Shown in pieces: positions 21,088 to 31,952 of a DNA stretch of 64,000 bases (positions are counted from its first letter, which is position 1; each line of letters starts with the position of its first letter). Location of the stretch: NCBI RefSeq assembly GCF_000004195.4, contig NC_030679.2, forward strand, positions 29,749,712-29,813,711, in the 5' to 3' direction. Position numbers and translations under genes: made by a program. The DNA comes from Xenopus tropicalis (taxonomy: Eukaryota > Chordata > Amphibia > Anura > Pipidae). The notes beneath the pieces were generated by a model that did no database searches, was not told the origin of the DNA, and worked only from the letters and a program-made list of their open reading frames with translations.

Positions 21088-21856
21088 GCATGCCGGGCAA
21101 AAAACCTCCCCGGATCTCAAGGGCTTTTCCCTGATTTTGACCAGATTTTTAGGTCAATAAAATATTAACAATTTCTGCTCTTACTTTACCAAACAGAATA
21201 TCTTGATGCGGTTTTTACTTATTTTTAGCCAACACCAAGAGGCATTATTTAATGGTATGCTTGCTGACAGGGAGATCCCTGGAATGAGAATAAGCTTACT
21301 GGCAGGAAGATCCCTGGTATGTTAGCAATGGTCTCCCAGCAGGCTCATAGCAGTTAATAATTGCTGACCTACCACTGATCCATATATACAATGGGGGCAC
21401 ATTGAGGCTGTTTAACATTACATAATTATAACTTGTGGTTCATCCAGAAGCTGCAAGAAATCAATACCTAGCCTGACCCATACCTGCTTGCTTTTCCATT
21501 CCAAGAGTGAAATTGCTACTGAGTTTACTCTGTGTTTAATCACAGTTGGCCAGGTAGGACATAAGCCTTTTTTGTAGCATGTTTCCATTCTAGCATCTTT
21601 TCTTAACAATTATTCTGCTGTAGTTCAACTAGATATAAACACAGATGAGCCGATGCTTGTTTTTCCTAGTTTTGCCAGTTATAGTATTGTTTTGCAAATA
21701 AAACATTTTCCATCAAACAACAGGCCTTTTTAATGCTTGCTGAGTTTGGCAATAAATAAAAATATTGTGCAACTGTTTGTGAATATCCCCCCAAAAAAAA
21801 CACTTCCCAGGAGTGGAAGTTGAAAAAGGGTAATGGGGAAAAGGGGAAAATGTTTG
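21088..21856. other. No gene seen
   Basis: A short end of the older repeat that hosts the hAT copy, then unique-looking DNA. Confidence 0.4.
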
Positions 21857-22188
21857 TACAGGTATAGGACCCATTATCCAGAATGCTCGGGACCAAGGGT
21901 ATTCCGGATAAGGGGTCTTTCTTTAATTTGGATCTCAATACCTTAAGTCTACTAAAAAATCAATAAAACATTAATTAACCCCAATAGGATTGTTTTGCAT
22001 CCAATAAGGATTATTTATTTCTTAGTTGGGATCAATTACAAGGTATTGTTTTATTTCTACATAGAAAAAGGAAATCAGTTTTAAAATTCAGAATTATTTG
22101 ATTAAAATTGAGTCTATGGGAGACAGGCTTTCCATAATTCAGAGCATTCTGGATAATGGGTTTCCGGATAAGGGGTCCGATACCTGTA
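21857..22188 (+). mobile_element. TA-CAGG-type MITE, full length
   Basis: TACAGGTATAGGACCCATTA on the left and GGGGTCCGATACCTGTA on the right. It is collinear with the copy at 917-1247 through all landmarks and is one of the best-kept copies in the window. Confidence 0.9.
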
Positions 22189-22370
22189 CATGTTAATCAC
22201 CTATCTGTAGGAGTTTTTCTGCAAGTAATCCTTCAGGTCCTTTGCTCCAACAATCTCTTCGACCCTGTCTCACCCTAACCCAGTATATATACTGACACCT
22301 GAGAACATGTAATCAATCTGTGCATAATTGGCACTTTTTAAATAATTACACAAGGCACCAGCCAACATGT

Positions 22371-22643
22371 GACAACCAGTGGCTCAGGGGCAACATGTTG
22401 CTCACCAACCCCTTGGATGTTGCTCTCAGTGCCCCCAAACCAGGGAGTTATTTTTAAATTCCTGACTTAGGGGCAAGTTTTGGTTGAATAAAAACAAGAT
22501 TTCCTACCAAATAAAGCCCGTGTAAGCTTAAGTCTTAACCCTGATTTGGCACCTCCATGAACGTTTATGATGCTTGTGTTGCTCTACAAGTCTTTTTACA
22601 TTTGTCTGTGGCTCACGAGTAAGAAAGGTTGAGGATCCCTGGT
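22371..22643 (+). mobile_element. hAT MITE (CAGTGATCCCCAACC type), left end worn
   Basis: CAACCAGTGGCTCAGGGGCA, GGATGTTGCTCTCAGTG, AGATTTCCTACCAAATAAAG and the right end GTAAGAAAGGTTGAGGATCC followed by CTG. The first few bases of the left terminus are altered, so a target duplication is not visible. Confidence 0.85.
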
Positions 22644-23353
22644 GTAAGGTCTACACATTGAACCAATTAAGAGGTCCAAGGGCCTTGAAATAAGAAAGCA
22701 TTAATAGACTTCCAAATGATATCAGCAACCAGCTCAGTTTGTTTTCGTAATCCATTTCGAAATGTATTTCACTATCAAATAATTTTTCTTTTAATTCCAG
22801 AGAGCTGTGGAATTCTTTCAATTTAGTCACCCATCACATTGGGTGAAGATTTATAAAAAATTAAGCTTAAAGATAAAAAAAAAAGCTAACCATTTTTTTT
22901 CTCAAATGCTTATTTAAGAAAACACTCCAGCCGAATAATCGAGTTTGCCTTTTTTCAGGGAAACAAAGTCGCTTTTTTTTACATTTATTTTTAATGGGGC
23001 TGAAAAATATTCAGTGCTGTGTTGCTTGGCCATCCATTGGCTACCTCTGTAAGGAGCAGTTTGATAGGATAGGATTTTTTTGCCAGCTTTTATTTGCTGA
23101 ATTTCTCTGGTGAATTTTCAAATTATTTTTTATTTAATAAATCCTAACTGTACATGGTTTCAGTAAATGTGTGTGCTTTTTTTGCTGCATTTTTTTCAAA
23201 TGACAAAACCAACTGGATTTTTGATAAATCTGCCCCTAATGTGTTTTTTTTTCTCAAATTTGTGAATGAAGAGAGTACAGCTGTTCCTTTTCTCCTCTTG
23301 TATTCCTTATTCTTGCTATAATAATATAGAGCAATGGCAAGTACCTTACATAG
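22644..23353. other. No gene; probable decayed MITE at 22846-23239
   Basis: GATTTATAAAAAATTAAGC on one side and TGATAAATCTGCCCC on the other look like worn ends of a MITE of the AAATCTGCCCC kind. The interior is A- and T-run rich with no coding frame. Confidence 0.35.
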
Positions 23354-23511
23354 TACAGGTATGGGACCCCTTATCCAGGGACCTGGAGTTTCGGGATAAG
23401 GGGTCTTTCTGTAATTTGGATCTACATACCTTAAGTCTGCTAAAAATCATTTAAATATTGAATAAACCCAATAGGATTGTTTTTACTTCCAAAAGGATTA
23501 ATTATATAAGA
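23354..23511 (+). mobile_element. TA-CAGG-type MITE, left half
   Basis: TACAGGTATGGGACCCCTTA through GGATAAGGGGTCTTTCTG and CCCAATAGGATTG. It stops at AATTATATAAG before the right half. Confidence 0.8.
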
Positions 23512-23540
23512 TAAATCAACCTATGATCATCCTACAGATA

Positions 23541-23577
23541 GCGATGAGCGAATCTGTCCCTTTTCGCTGAAAATTTT
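23541..23577 (+). mobile_element. GTGATGAGCGAAT MITE terminus only
   Basis: A-TA-GCGATGAGCGAATCTGTCCC followed by TTTTCGCTGAAAA; the rest of the element is missing. Confidence 0.6.
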
Positions 23578-23624
23578 TTTATTGTAGTTTTTCTTTTAGA
23601 TTATCAGATATTTTAATATCATTT

Positions 23625-24343
23625 TACAGGTATAGGACCTGTTAACCAGAATGCCCAGGACCTGAGGTTTCCTGCATAAAGGATCTTTCTGTAATTTACT
23701 AACCATCAGAATTTTTTTTCCCCAATTCTGATTTTAAAGCTAAACGTCTACAGGACAAAACACCTAAAACTCTGAATCCGACAACTGTCCAGAAAAAACT
23801 TGCCGAGGTCAATGGCAGATGTCCCTTCCTTTCTCTATAGGTTCCTTCTTTTGCTTCAAAACTTTAGAACTTTTGAATTTTCGACAATGTTTTTCTAATG
23901 TGACAATTCAAAAAGTAGTCGTTTTCGGTGACACAACTAAAAAAGGTTGCAGTTTTGTGACTTTTCTGTGGCTTTTTTCTGCCCTTATTTCAGTTCAGAC
24001 TTTTAGGTGAATGTCAGACATTCTTGGAAATTAGTTTATTTAAATTTTTTAAAATAAATAAAAGAGAAATTTAAGAAATGTAGTAAATGTGCCCCTGTGT
24101 CTACTAAAAATAATTTGAACATGAATAAACCCAATAGGATTGTTTTGCCTCCAGTAAGTAGTTTAGGATTGAAGTTTAGTTGGGATCAAGTACAGCTACT
24201 GTTTTATTATTACGTAGAAAAAGGAAATCATTTTTAAAAAAACTTGAATTATTTGATTAAAATTGAGTCTATGGGGGATGGTCTTGCCATAATTCAGAGC
24301 TTTCTGGATAACAAGTTTCCAGATAACAGATCCCATACCTGTA
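23625..24343 (+). mobile_element. TA-CAGG-type MITE split by a nested element
   Basis: The left part 23625-23694 has TACAGGTATAGGACCTGTTA and AAGGATCTTTCTGTAAT. The right part 24096-24343 resumes at GTCTACTAAAAATAATTTG and runs to GATCCCATACCTGTA. Between them lies a foreign 401-bp block. About 20 bp of the host element at the junction (the GGATCTCCATACC segment) is missing. Confidence 0.8.
23695..24095. mobile_element. TTTACTAAC...AAATGTGCCCC MITE nested in the preceding MITE
   Basis: It begins TTTACTAACCATCAGAATTT and ends GAAATGTAGTAAATGTGCCC followed by C, the right terminus seen at 42529 and 63524. The left terminus is short by a few bases. The interior (TTTTCGACAATGTTTTTC, AAAGTAGTCGTTTTCGG) is non-coding. 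Confidence 0.65.
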
Positions 24344-24539
24344 TTAAAATGTTGTATTCTCTTTCATTTTATTTTTGTTTTTTATTTATGCCTTTAAAGC
24401 TACAAGACAATATAAAGGTAAAAAAAAAAAAAAACAAAGAAAAAGATGAGAAAGAGAACAGCAGAGACAGAATGACTTATATTCTTATTGTGCATTCCAT
24501 TAGCTGGGGGGGTTTATTCTGTAACATGAAGCATATGTA

Positions 24540-24708
24540 GCGATGGGCGAAATTTTTCACCAGGCATGGATTCCGCACAACCATGCAACCAAAAATTGTC
24601 ACCCGCATCATTTTTCCGACGCACACAACAATTTTTGCTGTTTTGTGAATCTTTTGAAAGATTTGCGCATTTTCCTGCGAACCAAAATGGGACAGATTCG
24701 CTCATCGC
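24540..24708. mobile_element. GTGATGAGCGAAT MITE, short internally deleted copy
   Basis: It starts GCGATGGGCGAAATTTTTCA and ends GGGACAGATTCGCTCATCGC, flanked by TA on both sides. At 169 bp it is less than half the length of the full copies; most of the GTCAAAAA core is gone. Confidence 0.8.
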
Positions 24709-24713
24709 TAGTA

Positions 24714-25259
24714 TTGATCCAAGCCCAGTGAATCAGTGATGCCCAGAAAGCAACCACTGGACAAGGGGATGTTGGGAGAGCTGGGACCCTGCATTCATAT
24801 GTCCATATTCTTAAGTTTAATGGAATAAACCTTTTGGCTTTTTTTCTTAAATAGATCACAGTTGTAAACAATGATGCAAGCCAACGGGTTCTATCTTTAT
24901 TAGGTAATACATCACAGCTGGATCCTGTCATATGTGATATATTTAGCACTGATTTTACCTACAAATGTCCCCACAGACAACCATGATTATTCGGGTGATA
25001 AATGCTGTAACAAATTTTTCAAAAGTAATTAATCATAACCCACAAGAATCATTCTATCATCAGATGTGATCATTTATTTGATGTGCAGACACTAGACACC
25101 GCTTGATTTTTTTTAATGACTTTTAGTTAGAAGTCATGGTACATGCACAGTTTTGCTTGTGCTACATAAGTCAGTACAACTACTAATCTGGTGCATGAAA
25201 AATATGCAGGATAGCTATGGCCTTAACATCCTTGATGTAAATATTAAATGTATCTGCTA
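24714..25259. other. No gene seen
   Basis: The minus-strand frame at 24949-24608 overlaps the adjoining MITE and is not a gene. Confidence 0.45.
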
Positions 25260-25622
25260 GTGATGGGCAAAAAAATTCGGCAGGCATGGATTTGCGGCCT
25301 TTTTCCATAGGCTTATTTTTTCACGAAACGGGCGACAAAATTCGCCATAGAAAAATTTGTGCATCCAAAAATTGACTCACGAGTCAAAGGAATTGTCACG
25401 AGCGTCAAAAGAATTGTTGTGCACCAAAAAGAATTGTCTCTCTCGTCTAAATAATTGTATCTTGCGTCAAAAGAATCGTCTCACGTCAAAAAGAATTGTC
25501 ACGTGCAACAATTTTTTGATGCGCAATACTTTCGTCGTATTGCGAATCTTTTGAAAGTTTTGCAATTTTTCGGGTGAAGCGAAACAGACAGGATACGCAA
25601 AACGGACAGATTCCCTCATCGC
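25260..25622. mobile_element. GTGATGAGCGAAT MITE with GTCAAAAGAATTGT core array
   Basis: The left end GTGATGGGCAAAAAAATTCG follows CTA; the right end GACAGATTCCCTCATCGC is followed by TA. The core (about 25370-25510) repeats units of the form CACGAGTCAAAGGAATTGT, GAGCGTCAAAAGAATTGT, CACCAAAAAGAATTGTC and GCGTCAAAAGAATCGTC, six or more. The spacer differs from that of the copy at 10795, so the arrays evolve separately in each copy. Confidence 0.85.
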
Positions 25623-28114
25623 TAGTGTCTGCCATGTATTTCACATTGTACTTATACTCTATGTAGAACTTAGTTTTGAAATTATATTTTTGAATTCAGG
25701 TTCCCATTCTGAGGTTGGGAGCCTAAGGAAGATACCAATTCTTCTCTAACCTACCCTTAAACGGGCCTTGTAAGCAATCAGAATAAAATGGGTTTATGTC
25801 AAAACAAAGTGCTCTGTGTTTTAATTTAATTTACTTAACAGTGATAATTGCGTATTGCTCTTGCATGTTAATGCACATTTCCTGTTACCCAAGTGCTTAT
25901 TGGGTTCATCATTCAGCACATCTCAAAATAAACAAGCCATTACATTTTTATAAATACAAATATATGGAAGTTTTCTTAAATGTTACAAGTATTAGGGATC
26001 ATTGGGTTAATTGCCAATCATTGTACAAACAATGGGGTAACACAAAGTAACTGCAACAATAACAGACTATAAAGGCTATAAACTATGGTTTAATCAACAT
26101 TTTTATAGCCATTAGCAACCCACGCTAACTGTGAATGCAGCTAAATCTCTCTCTCTCTCTGGCCTTGGTTGCCTTGAGGCATTAAAATGACCTCTGGTGA
26201 CTGTCAGTCAATAAGTCAGGTACACAAGGAACACTATAGCAAAGAAGAGGAAGCATTTAGACTAAAGGTCAAGAATAACTGTAGAGTTTGTATACAGTAT
26301 AATATAATTTCATAGGGAACAAAGGTTTATGGATAGCTCTTTCTTTCACAGGATGACAGATACTTGCCAGGGCTAGATAAGGAGGCCAGGGAGAGCATCT
26401 ATTTTATAATTTTCTTGGCCAGAAAATGTCCTTGGTAAGATAACAGATTGCTTATTTCCACTTTGTTCTTGCAGCAAACTGAAACATAACTGGTTTTATT
26501 GGCCAAGATGGATTAGCAAATTCTCAGGGATAATAATCTAAGCTTGATACCCTTGTCAGTACTGCAGTCCCTTCACTAAGGCAGAAGAGCCTGTAAAGGA
26601 GAATACTCCCAGCTATCTCCCCTGGTTGGAGTAAAGAAGCTGCTCTTACTAGCTCTAACTCACTTTCCTAGAAAGTGCTTTAACAAAAACTGACTTGTTC
26701 TAAATAAATCCTCATTCACAGGGCCCCTGCTTCCCAACTTCACTAGAGATGATGGCTTTCCCTAGGGCCAAACACTTCTGCGTTGCCTGAATCTCAAGGC
26801 TTCCTGGAGCACATCCACACAGATCAACTGTTGAAGGCCAAGAAGAAAGAACCACCCCTAACTATCTAACCAAATATAATATTAAAGTAGTCATAACCTA
26901 TGGGCCAATAAAATAAAAATATGTAAATGGAAAATAGATACGGTTGCTTCTGCCTAGTAAGAATGGAAATAAGGAAAATAGGGTTTAAAGATATAGGGGA
27001 GGTTAACCCTATAGGTCCCTACATATACACTGGGGCCCCCTGCTCCATGCTGCTACTTAGTCTCTGGCATTGATCTCAGGTACAAATGCAGCATCTATGT
27101 AAGTGCTTTTCTTAAATCTCAGGTAATGGAGAAAGCAAAAGATGCTTTAGAAATACGATGAAGCCAGACTTTTATGTTTTTTAAGCATTCGTTTACCTCA
27201 GCAGTGTCAAACAACAAGCATGTTTATCTGCAAGTCAGTGGAGAAGAAAAAAGTTAATGGAAAATAAGAAAGTTCAGATGACTTGGATTTACTCCAGCAG
27301 TAAATAGCGGGATCCTGTAATGAGGCAGAACTGCTGCTGTATCCTCTGCTTTACATCTGCCTTAAAAAGGTCCCTTATCGGCTTACCTGAAACTCGGCTC
27401 CTCCAAGCACCTGTGCCAAGCGGAAACTGATGGATGACTGCCAGCATCACACACAAGCTGTTTGTCACATGGGTACAGGCTGTGGTCCTCAGAAAACTAA
27501 TCAGCGAGCAGATTTCAACCTTTTCCTCCTGGGAGTACATGCAAAACTACGCCAGAAAACTAAATTTTCATCAGGACTTATGTATTGCCTGGATAATATG
27601 AGTGTGGATAAGAGATCCCATAGGCACAAGAAGAAATATTATACAATTGAGGTACCTGTCTATACATAGGTATTGCTACCAATGTCCATTTCTGTAGGTG
27701 AAATGAAAGCAGTGCAGGCAGTAACCATTCCAATAATTTCTTTTGTTTCTGACCCTATTTTAGGCATCTGCCTAATGCTATAGATCCTTATTTCTGTAAG
27801 AGATATGAAAGTACGGCAATCAGTAAGTTTTGCAACACATTTGTTTATGTGATAGGTACTTTTATTTAGTGAATCTAATCACATCTTCTGTATGTGAGAT
27901 AAAAGCAGAAGGTGGAGTGCTTAGTAGTGGTTATGGGTAATTGGACCCGCAGAGACTATTGCCTCTGCTACTATATATGTTTAAGGGTAATGACACATAA
28001 GGAGATTGGTCGCCTGCTATAAATTGCCTCTACCATGGGCAACTAATCTTCTTCAAATGCATTCCCACTGGCTAAAATGCAAATTAATTTTCAACAAATT
28101 AACTATTTTTTCTC
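25623..28114. other. No gene seen; traces of a MITE at about 27987-28077
   Basis: A long stretch without exons I can support. Around 27987, AAGGGTAATGACACATAAGG, GGAGATTGGTCGCC and CAACTAATCTTCTTC resemble a decayed AGGGCTGTGGC-family MITE just before the LINE. Open frames at 27.3-27.7 kb lie on opposite strands and look random. Confidence 0.4.
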
Positions 28115-29697
28115 TATAAGTGAATAATTTTATTTTAAAAAAAGTTATACTGAATATTGGCATGGTGCCGAGAGACTGGCAAATTGCTAATGTGGTGCCG
28201 TTATTTAAAAAGGGATCCCGTTCTCATCCTGAGAACTATAGGCCTGTTAGTCTGACATCAGTAGTAGGAAAACTTTTGGAAGGGGTAATAAGGGATAGGG
28301 TACTTGAATACATTGCAGTTCACAATACTATTAGTTTGTGCCAGCATGGTTTTATGCGTAACAGATCTTGCCAGACTAATTTAGTCGCCTTTTATGAGGA
28401 GGTGAGTAGGAACCTCAATGCTGGAATGGCAGTTGATGTCATCTACTTGGACTTTGCTAAAGCGTTTGATACAGTACCTCACAGAAGGTTAATAATCAAA
28501 TTGAGGAATATTGGCCTAGAACATAATATTTGTAATTGGATAGAGAACTGGCTGAAGTATAGAGTACAAAGAGTGGTGGTAATTGGAACATTTTCTAATT
28601 GGACCAGTGTGGTTAGTGGAGTACCGCAGGGGTCAGTCCTTGGGCCTTTGCTTTTTAACTTGTTTATTAATGACCTGGAGGTGGGCATAGACAGTACTGT
28701 TTCTATTTTTGCTGATGACACTAAATTGTGCAAAACTATAAGTTCCATGCAGGATGCTGCCGCTTTGCAGAGCGATTTGAAAAACTTGGAAAACTGGGCA
28801 GCAAACAGGAAAATGAGGTTCAATGTTGATAAGTGCAAAGTTATGTACTTTGGTAGAAATAATATAAACGCGAACTATTTACTGAATGGTAGTGTGTTGG
28901 GGGAATCCTTAATGGAGAAGGATCTAGGGGTTTTTGTAGATAACAAGTTGTCTAATTCCAGGCAGTGTCATTCTGTGGCTACTAAAGCAAATAAAGTGCT
29001 GTCTTGTATAAAAAAGGGCATTGACTCAAGGGATGAGAACATAATTTTGCCCCTTTATAGGTCCCTGGTAAGGCCTCACCTTGAGTATGCAGTGCAGTTT
29101 TGGGCTCCAGTCCTTAAGAAGGATATTAATGAGCTGCAGAGAGTGCAGAGACGTGCAACTAAACTGGTAAAGGGGATGGAAGGTTTAAGCTATGAGGTTA
29201 GACTGTCAGGGTTGGGGTTGTTTTCTCTGGAAAAAAGGCACTTGCGAGGGGACATGATTACTCTGTACAAGTACATTAGAGGGGATTATAGGCAGATGGG
29301 GGATGTTCTTTTTTCCTATAAAAATAATCAACGCACCATAGGTCACCCCTTTAGATTAGAGGAACAGAGCTTCCATTTGAAGCAGCTTAGGGGTTTTTTT
29401 CACGGTGAGGGCAGTGAGGTTGAGGAATGCCCTTCCTAGAGATGTGGTAATGGCAGATTCTGTTAATGCCTTTAAGAGGGGCCTGGATGAGTTCTTGAAC
29501 AATGAGAACATCCAAGGCTATTGTGATACTAATATCTACAGTTAGTATTAGTGGTTGTATATATAGTTTATGTATGTGAGTGTATAGATTGGTAGGTGTG
29601 GGTTGTGTGTGCTGGGTTTACTTGGATGGGTTGAACTTGATGGATTCTGGTCTTTTTTCAACCCTGTGTAACTATGTAACTATACTATGTAACTATT
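28115..29697 (+). mobile_element. CR1-type LINE, 5'-truncated copy with 3' UTR
   Basis: This covers the reverse-transcriptase half of ORF2, the C-terminal region and the 3' UTR. The element lacks the endonuclease domain and ORF1, as expected for incomplete target-primed insertion. The UTR runs GTATGTGAGTGTATAGATTG, TGTGTGCTGGGTTTACTTGG, TTGATGGATTCTGGTC and TTTCAACCCTGTGTAAC. It closes with short TATGTAACTA repeats near 29670-29697, the kind of microsatellite tail CR1 elements carry instead of poly(A). It is much better preserved than the fragments at 2.3 and 7.2 kb. Confidence 0.9.
28120..29439 (+). pseudogene. CR1 LINE reverse transcriptase (ORF2 C-terminal part)
   Basis: An open frame of 439 codons encodes a non-LTR reverse transcriptase, the enzyme that copies LINE RNA into a nicked chromosome. 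Fingers: VVPLFKKGSRSHPENYRPVS at residues 26-45. Motif A: IYLDFAKAFD, with catalytic D111. Motif B: GVPQGSVLGPLLFNLFINDL at 167-186. Motif C: FADDTKL at 197-203, with both aspartates. The post-RT region includes [19 protein letters not shown] (312-330), the conserved CR1 C-terminal block. The N-terminal endonuclease is missing and the first ATG is incidental. Near 29393-29400 a run of seven T shifts the frame: the usual C-terminal block continues in the next frame to a TAG at 29543-29545. The copy is therefore inactive through truncation and frameshift, although its RT core is intact. Confidence 0.92.
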
Positions 29698-29833
29698 GCT
29701 TTTTAAGTAGACACTATAAACCAAGTAAACGAGTATGTGCCCACTCACATGTGTGTGCATGCCTGCTGCTATTTTGCCTTGGGCACACAAACTTTCCCAG
29801 ACTAGAGCGGCTATAGAGAAAGCCAGCCCAATG

Positions 29834-29851
29834 CCCCCCCCCCCCCCCCCC
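29834..29851 (+). repeat. Poly-C run, 18 bp
   Basis: Uninterrupted C tract just before a hAT MITE. Such tracts can form quadruplex or i-motif structures and are prone to length errors in sequencing. Confidence 0.9.
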
Positions 29852-29871
29852 GCTTCTTCTTTACTATAGAG

Positions 29872-30086
29872 CAGGGATCCCATACCTTTTTTACTCTTTA
29901 GCCACACTCAGATGTAAAAAGTGTGGTAAGCCACATACGCATCAAAAAGGTTTCACGAGGATGCAAAATAAGGGCTGTGATTGGCTATTTGGTAGCCTCA
30001 TGTGGACTGCTGCTCTGCAGGAGGCTCTGCTTGGAGTAAAACTGGGTCTCTGTGCTTCCAACACTTGCACTGGTTGGGGATCATTG
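29872..30086. mobile_element. hAT MITE, 215 bp, with perfect 8-bp target duplication
   Basis: CTATAGAG at 29864-29871 and 30087-30094 flanks the element exactly. The termini are CAGGGATCCCATACC and, complemented, CAATGATCCCCAACC. The inside resembles the CAGTGATCCCCAACC family in mirrored layout (GATGTAAAAAGTGTGG, AATAAGGGCTGTGATTGGCT) but is diverged, and its centre is unlike the other copies. Confidence 0.85.
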
Positions 30087-30094
30087 CTATAGAG

Positions 30095-30887
30095 GAAGCA
30101 GACTATAGTTACAGCCATATCATCCAGTGTGTTATGTGTTCTATCCGAGAATTCCTAAATGGGGAATTTCTCATTTGCTAGGTTCCCAAGAGGGTTCCTA
30201 ATGTCTGCTCTTCTTATCTGTCACTTTAAGACCCATGTTTCATCTTTGTCTTTGGAGACTCACTATCACATTTCTCCTTTCCATGTCTGCCCCTGATACA
30301 ACATTTACATTTTTCTGCTGATTAGCAGCACATTTACAGCACACTTCACATTACCATCCTATCTATTACTTCATTGGTATTGACACTGATAATCTTAAAG
30401 CTCTTCGCACTGTCTGACTCGCTGTGTCATGCTCAAATAGAAAGCTCTTCAAAGCCTGCATTCTGCCTTTTTCTTTATAACCGCTACGCCTACCTTCCAC
30501 TGAGATGCTTTATATATATTGACATTGGGCATCCTTGTAATAACAATGTTTGCATTTTATTCTGCAAAGCTTTGCATACATCACTAGTATGGTCCTAGTT
30601 TTATTAAAGAAAATAGTAAAAGAAAAAAAAAGACAGAAAGAATACATAATAGTCTTTGCTGGCAATGCGCACTTTCCAGCCAGCCCTGTAGCTGTCATTA
30701 TAAACTGTATTTTTTAGTACATGATCCATTAAGCAGGTCCTTCACATTCATTTGTTCAGTTTGTGTTTTACAGCAGTAAAATCAATTTACAGTTCTTTAT
30801 TAGGAAAAAAATTAGAGATGTTCAGAGATTCTTTTTGCATAGGATGTAGACAAAAGTCTGTATTGCTGCTTAAACTTAAAGGGGAAA
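30095..30887. other. No gene seen
   Basis: No supported exon or family repeat. Confidence 0.45.
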
Positions 30888-30898
30888 TATATATATAC

Positions 30899-30937
<39 letters not shown>
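30888..30937 (+). repeat. TA microsatellite
   Basis: About 50 bp of TA repeats with two short interruptions, directly at the 3' end of the Penelope-like element. It may mark the insertion target or the element tail. Confidence 0.9.
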
Positions 30938-30938
<1 letters not shown>

Positions 30939-31007
30939 AAACTCAACAGTAGAAAGCACTCACAGCTACAGCATCAATCAGGTCAGTGATTTATTTCAGC
31001 ATACCAT

Positions 31008-31043
31008 CTACGCGTTTCGATCACCACAGGATCGTCATCAGGA
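31008..31043 (-). ncRNA. Hammerhead-ribozyme-like motif of the Penelope-like element
   Basis: Read on the minus strand: CTGATGA, then CGATCCTGTGGTGATC, then GAAACGCG. CTGATGA and GAAA are the two conserved core strings of hammerhead ribozymes, and GATC/GATC between them can pair as stem II with a 7-nt loop and one unpaired C. Penelope-like elements are known to carry small hammerheads in their terminal repeats. Stems I and III and the cleavage triplet are not clear here (CGCG beside CGTAGATGG), so this may be a worn, inactive version. Confidence 0.45.
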
Positions 31044-31214
31044 TGATAGACAGGAAGTGAAGTGTCAGGTTAAAAACCCGCAGTATCCAATCAGTGTTTA
31101 TACAACATTAACCCATTCAATAACATGTGCAAAGTGTAATCAAATACCAGGCACTTAAAAAATCCCCATATGATCAAAAATAAAATTATCATCAAACATC
31201 TAGACATATTAATA

Positions 31215-31590
31215 CATAAACTAGGACATATCCCATATATATCAATGTGGTAAGCCACATGGCAAAGCTCATAGTGAAATATAATTTTAAAACACACATA
31301 AGTCAATCTATCAAGACACATGACAAAGTCACATGTCATGACTAAAAATTGAATTTATAAATATCACCATTCACTTCAATACTCATCTAAACTCATAATA
31401 GTGCATAAAATAGGACATATCCCATATATATCAATGCGATAAGCCACATGGCACAACTCATAGTGAAATATAATTTTAAAACACATATGAGTCAATCTAT
31501 CAAGACACATGACAAAGTCACATGTCATGTCTAGAAATTAAGATGATAAATACCACCATTAACTTTAATGCTCATACACATTAGCTGTTA
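31215..31590 (-). repeat. Tandem duplication (about 189 bp x 2) in the Penelope-like 3' UTR
   Basis: The copy starting CATAAACTAGGACATATCCC at 31215 recurs at 31404 as CATAAAATAGGACATATCCC. Both continue through AAGCCACATGGCA, TAGTGAAATATAATTTTAAA and ACATGACAAAGTCACATGTC with about a dozen differences. The unit contains a small palindrome (GACATGTGACTTTGTCATGT on the minus strand). Confidence 0.9.
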
Positions 31591-31952
31591 CATATTAATA
31601 GGGAAAAATAAGTTACCCACCCAAAGTTATAACGTGATAAAAACTAGCGTGTTGTAAAAAGTTATTTCATATTCATAGTGAAATTTAGGAAATGTGAACA
31701 GATAAACGGACAAAAATTGTCCAATACTAATAAAAAAGCATTTCTTACAATCTTTATAAAGTTAAAAGCAGTCACACTTAAAAACATTTAAGGAAGTCAC
31801 TACATAAAGACAGTGGATGATCAAAATAGCATCAAATATCTTAAATTAGGATCACGTTAATTAACTGACTTCAAATTACATAAACCAATGCTATCTAAAA
31901 AATTGGTCATAAGGCCATCATATAGGAAATACCCAGGGACACAACAGTCAGT

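Noticed and set aside
28479..28838. 119-codon frame on the minus strand
   Set aside because: Shadow of the CR1 reverse transcriptase on the opposite strand.
30888..30937. TA run as a promoter or replication origin
   Set aside because: It is a plain microsatellite at the end of a retroelement with no other regulatory signal.
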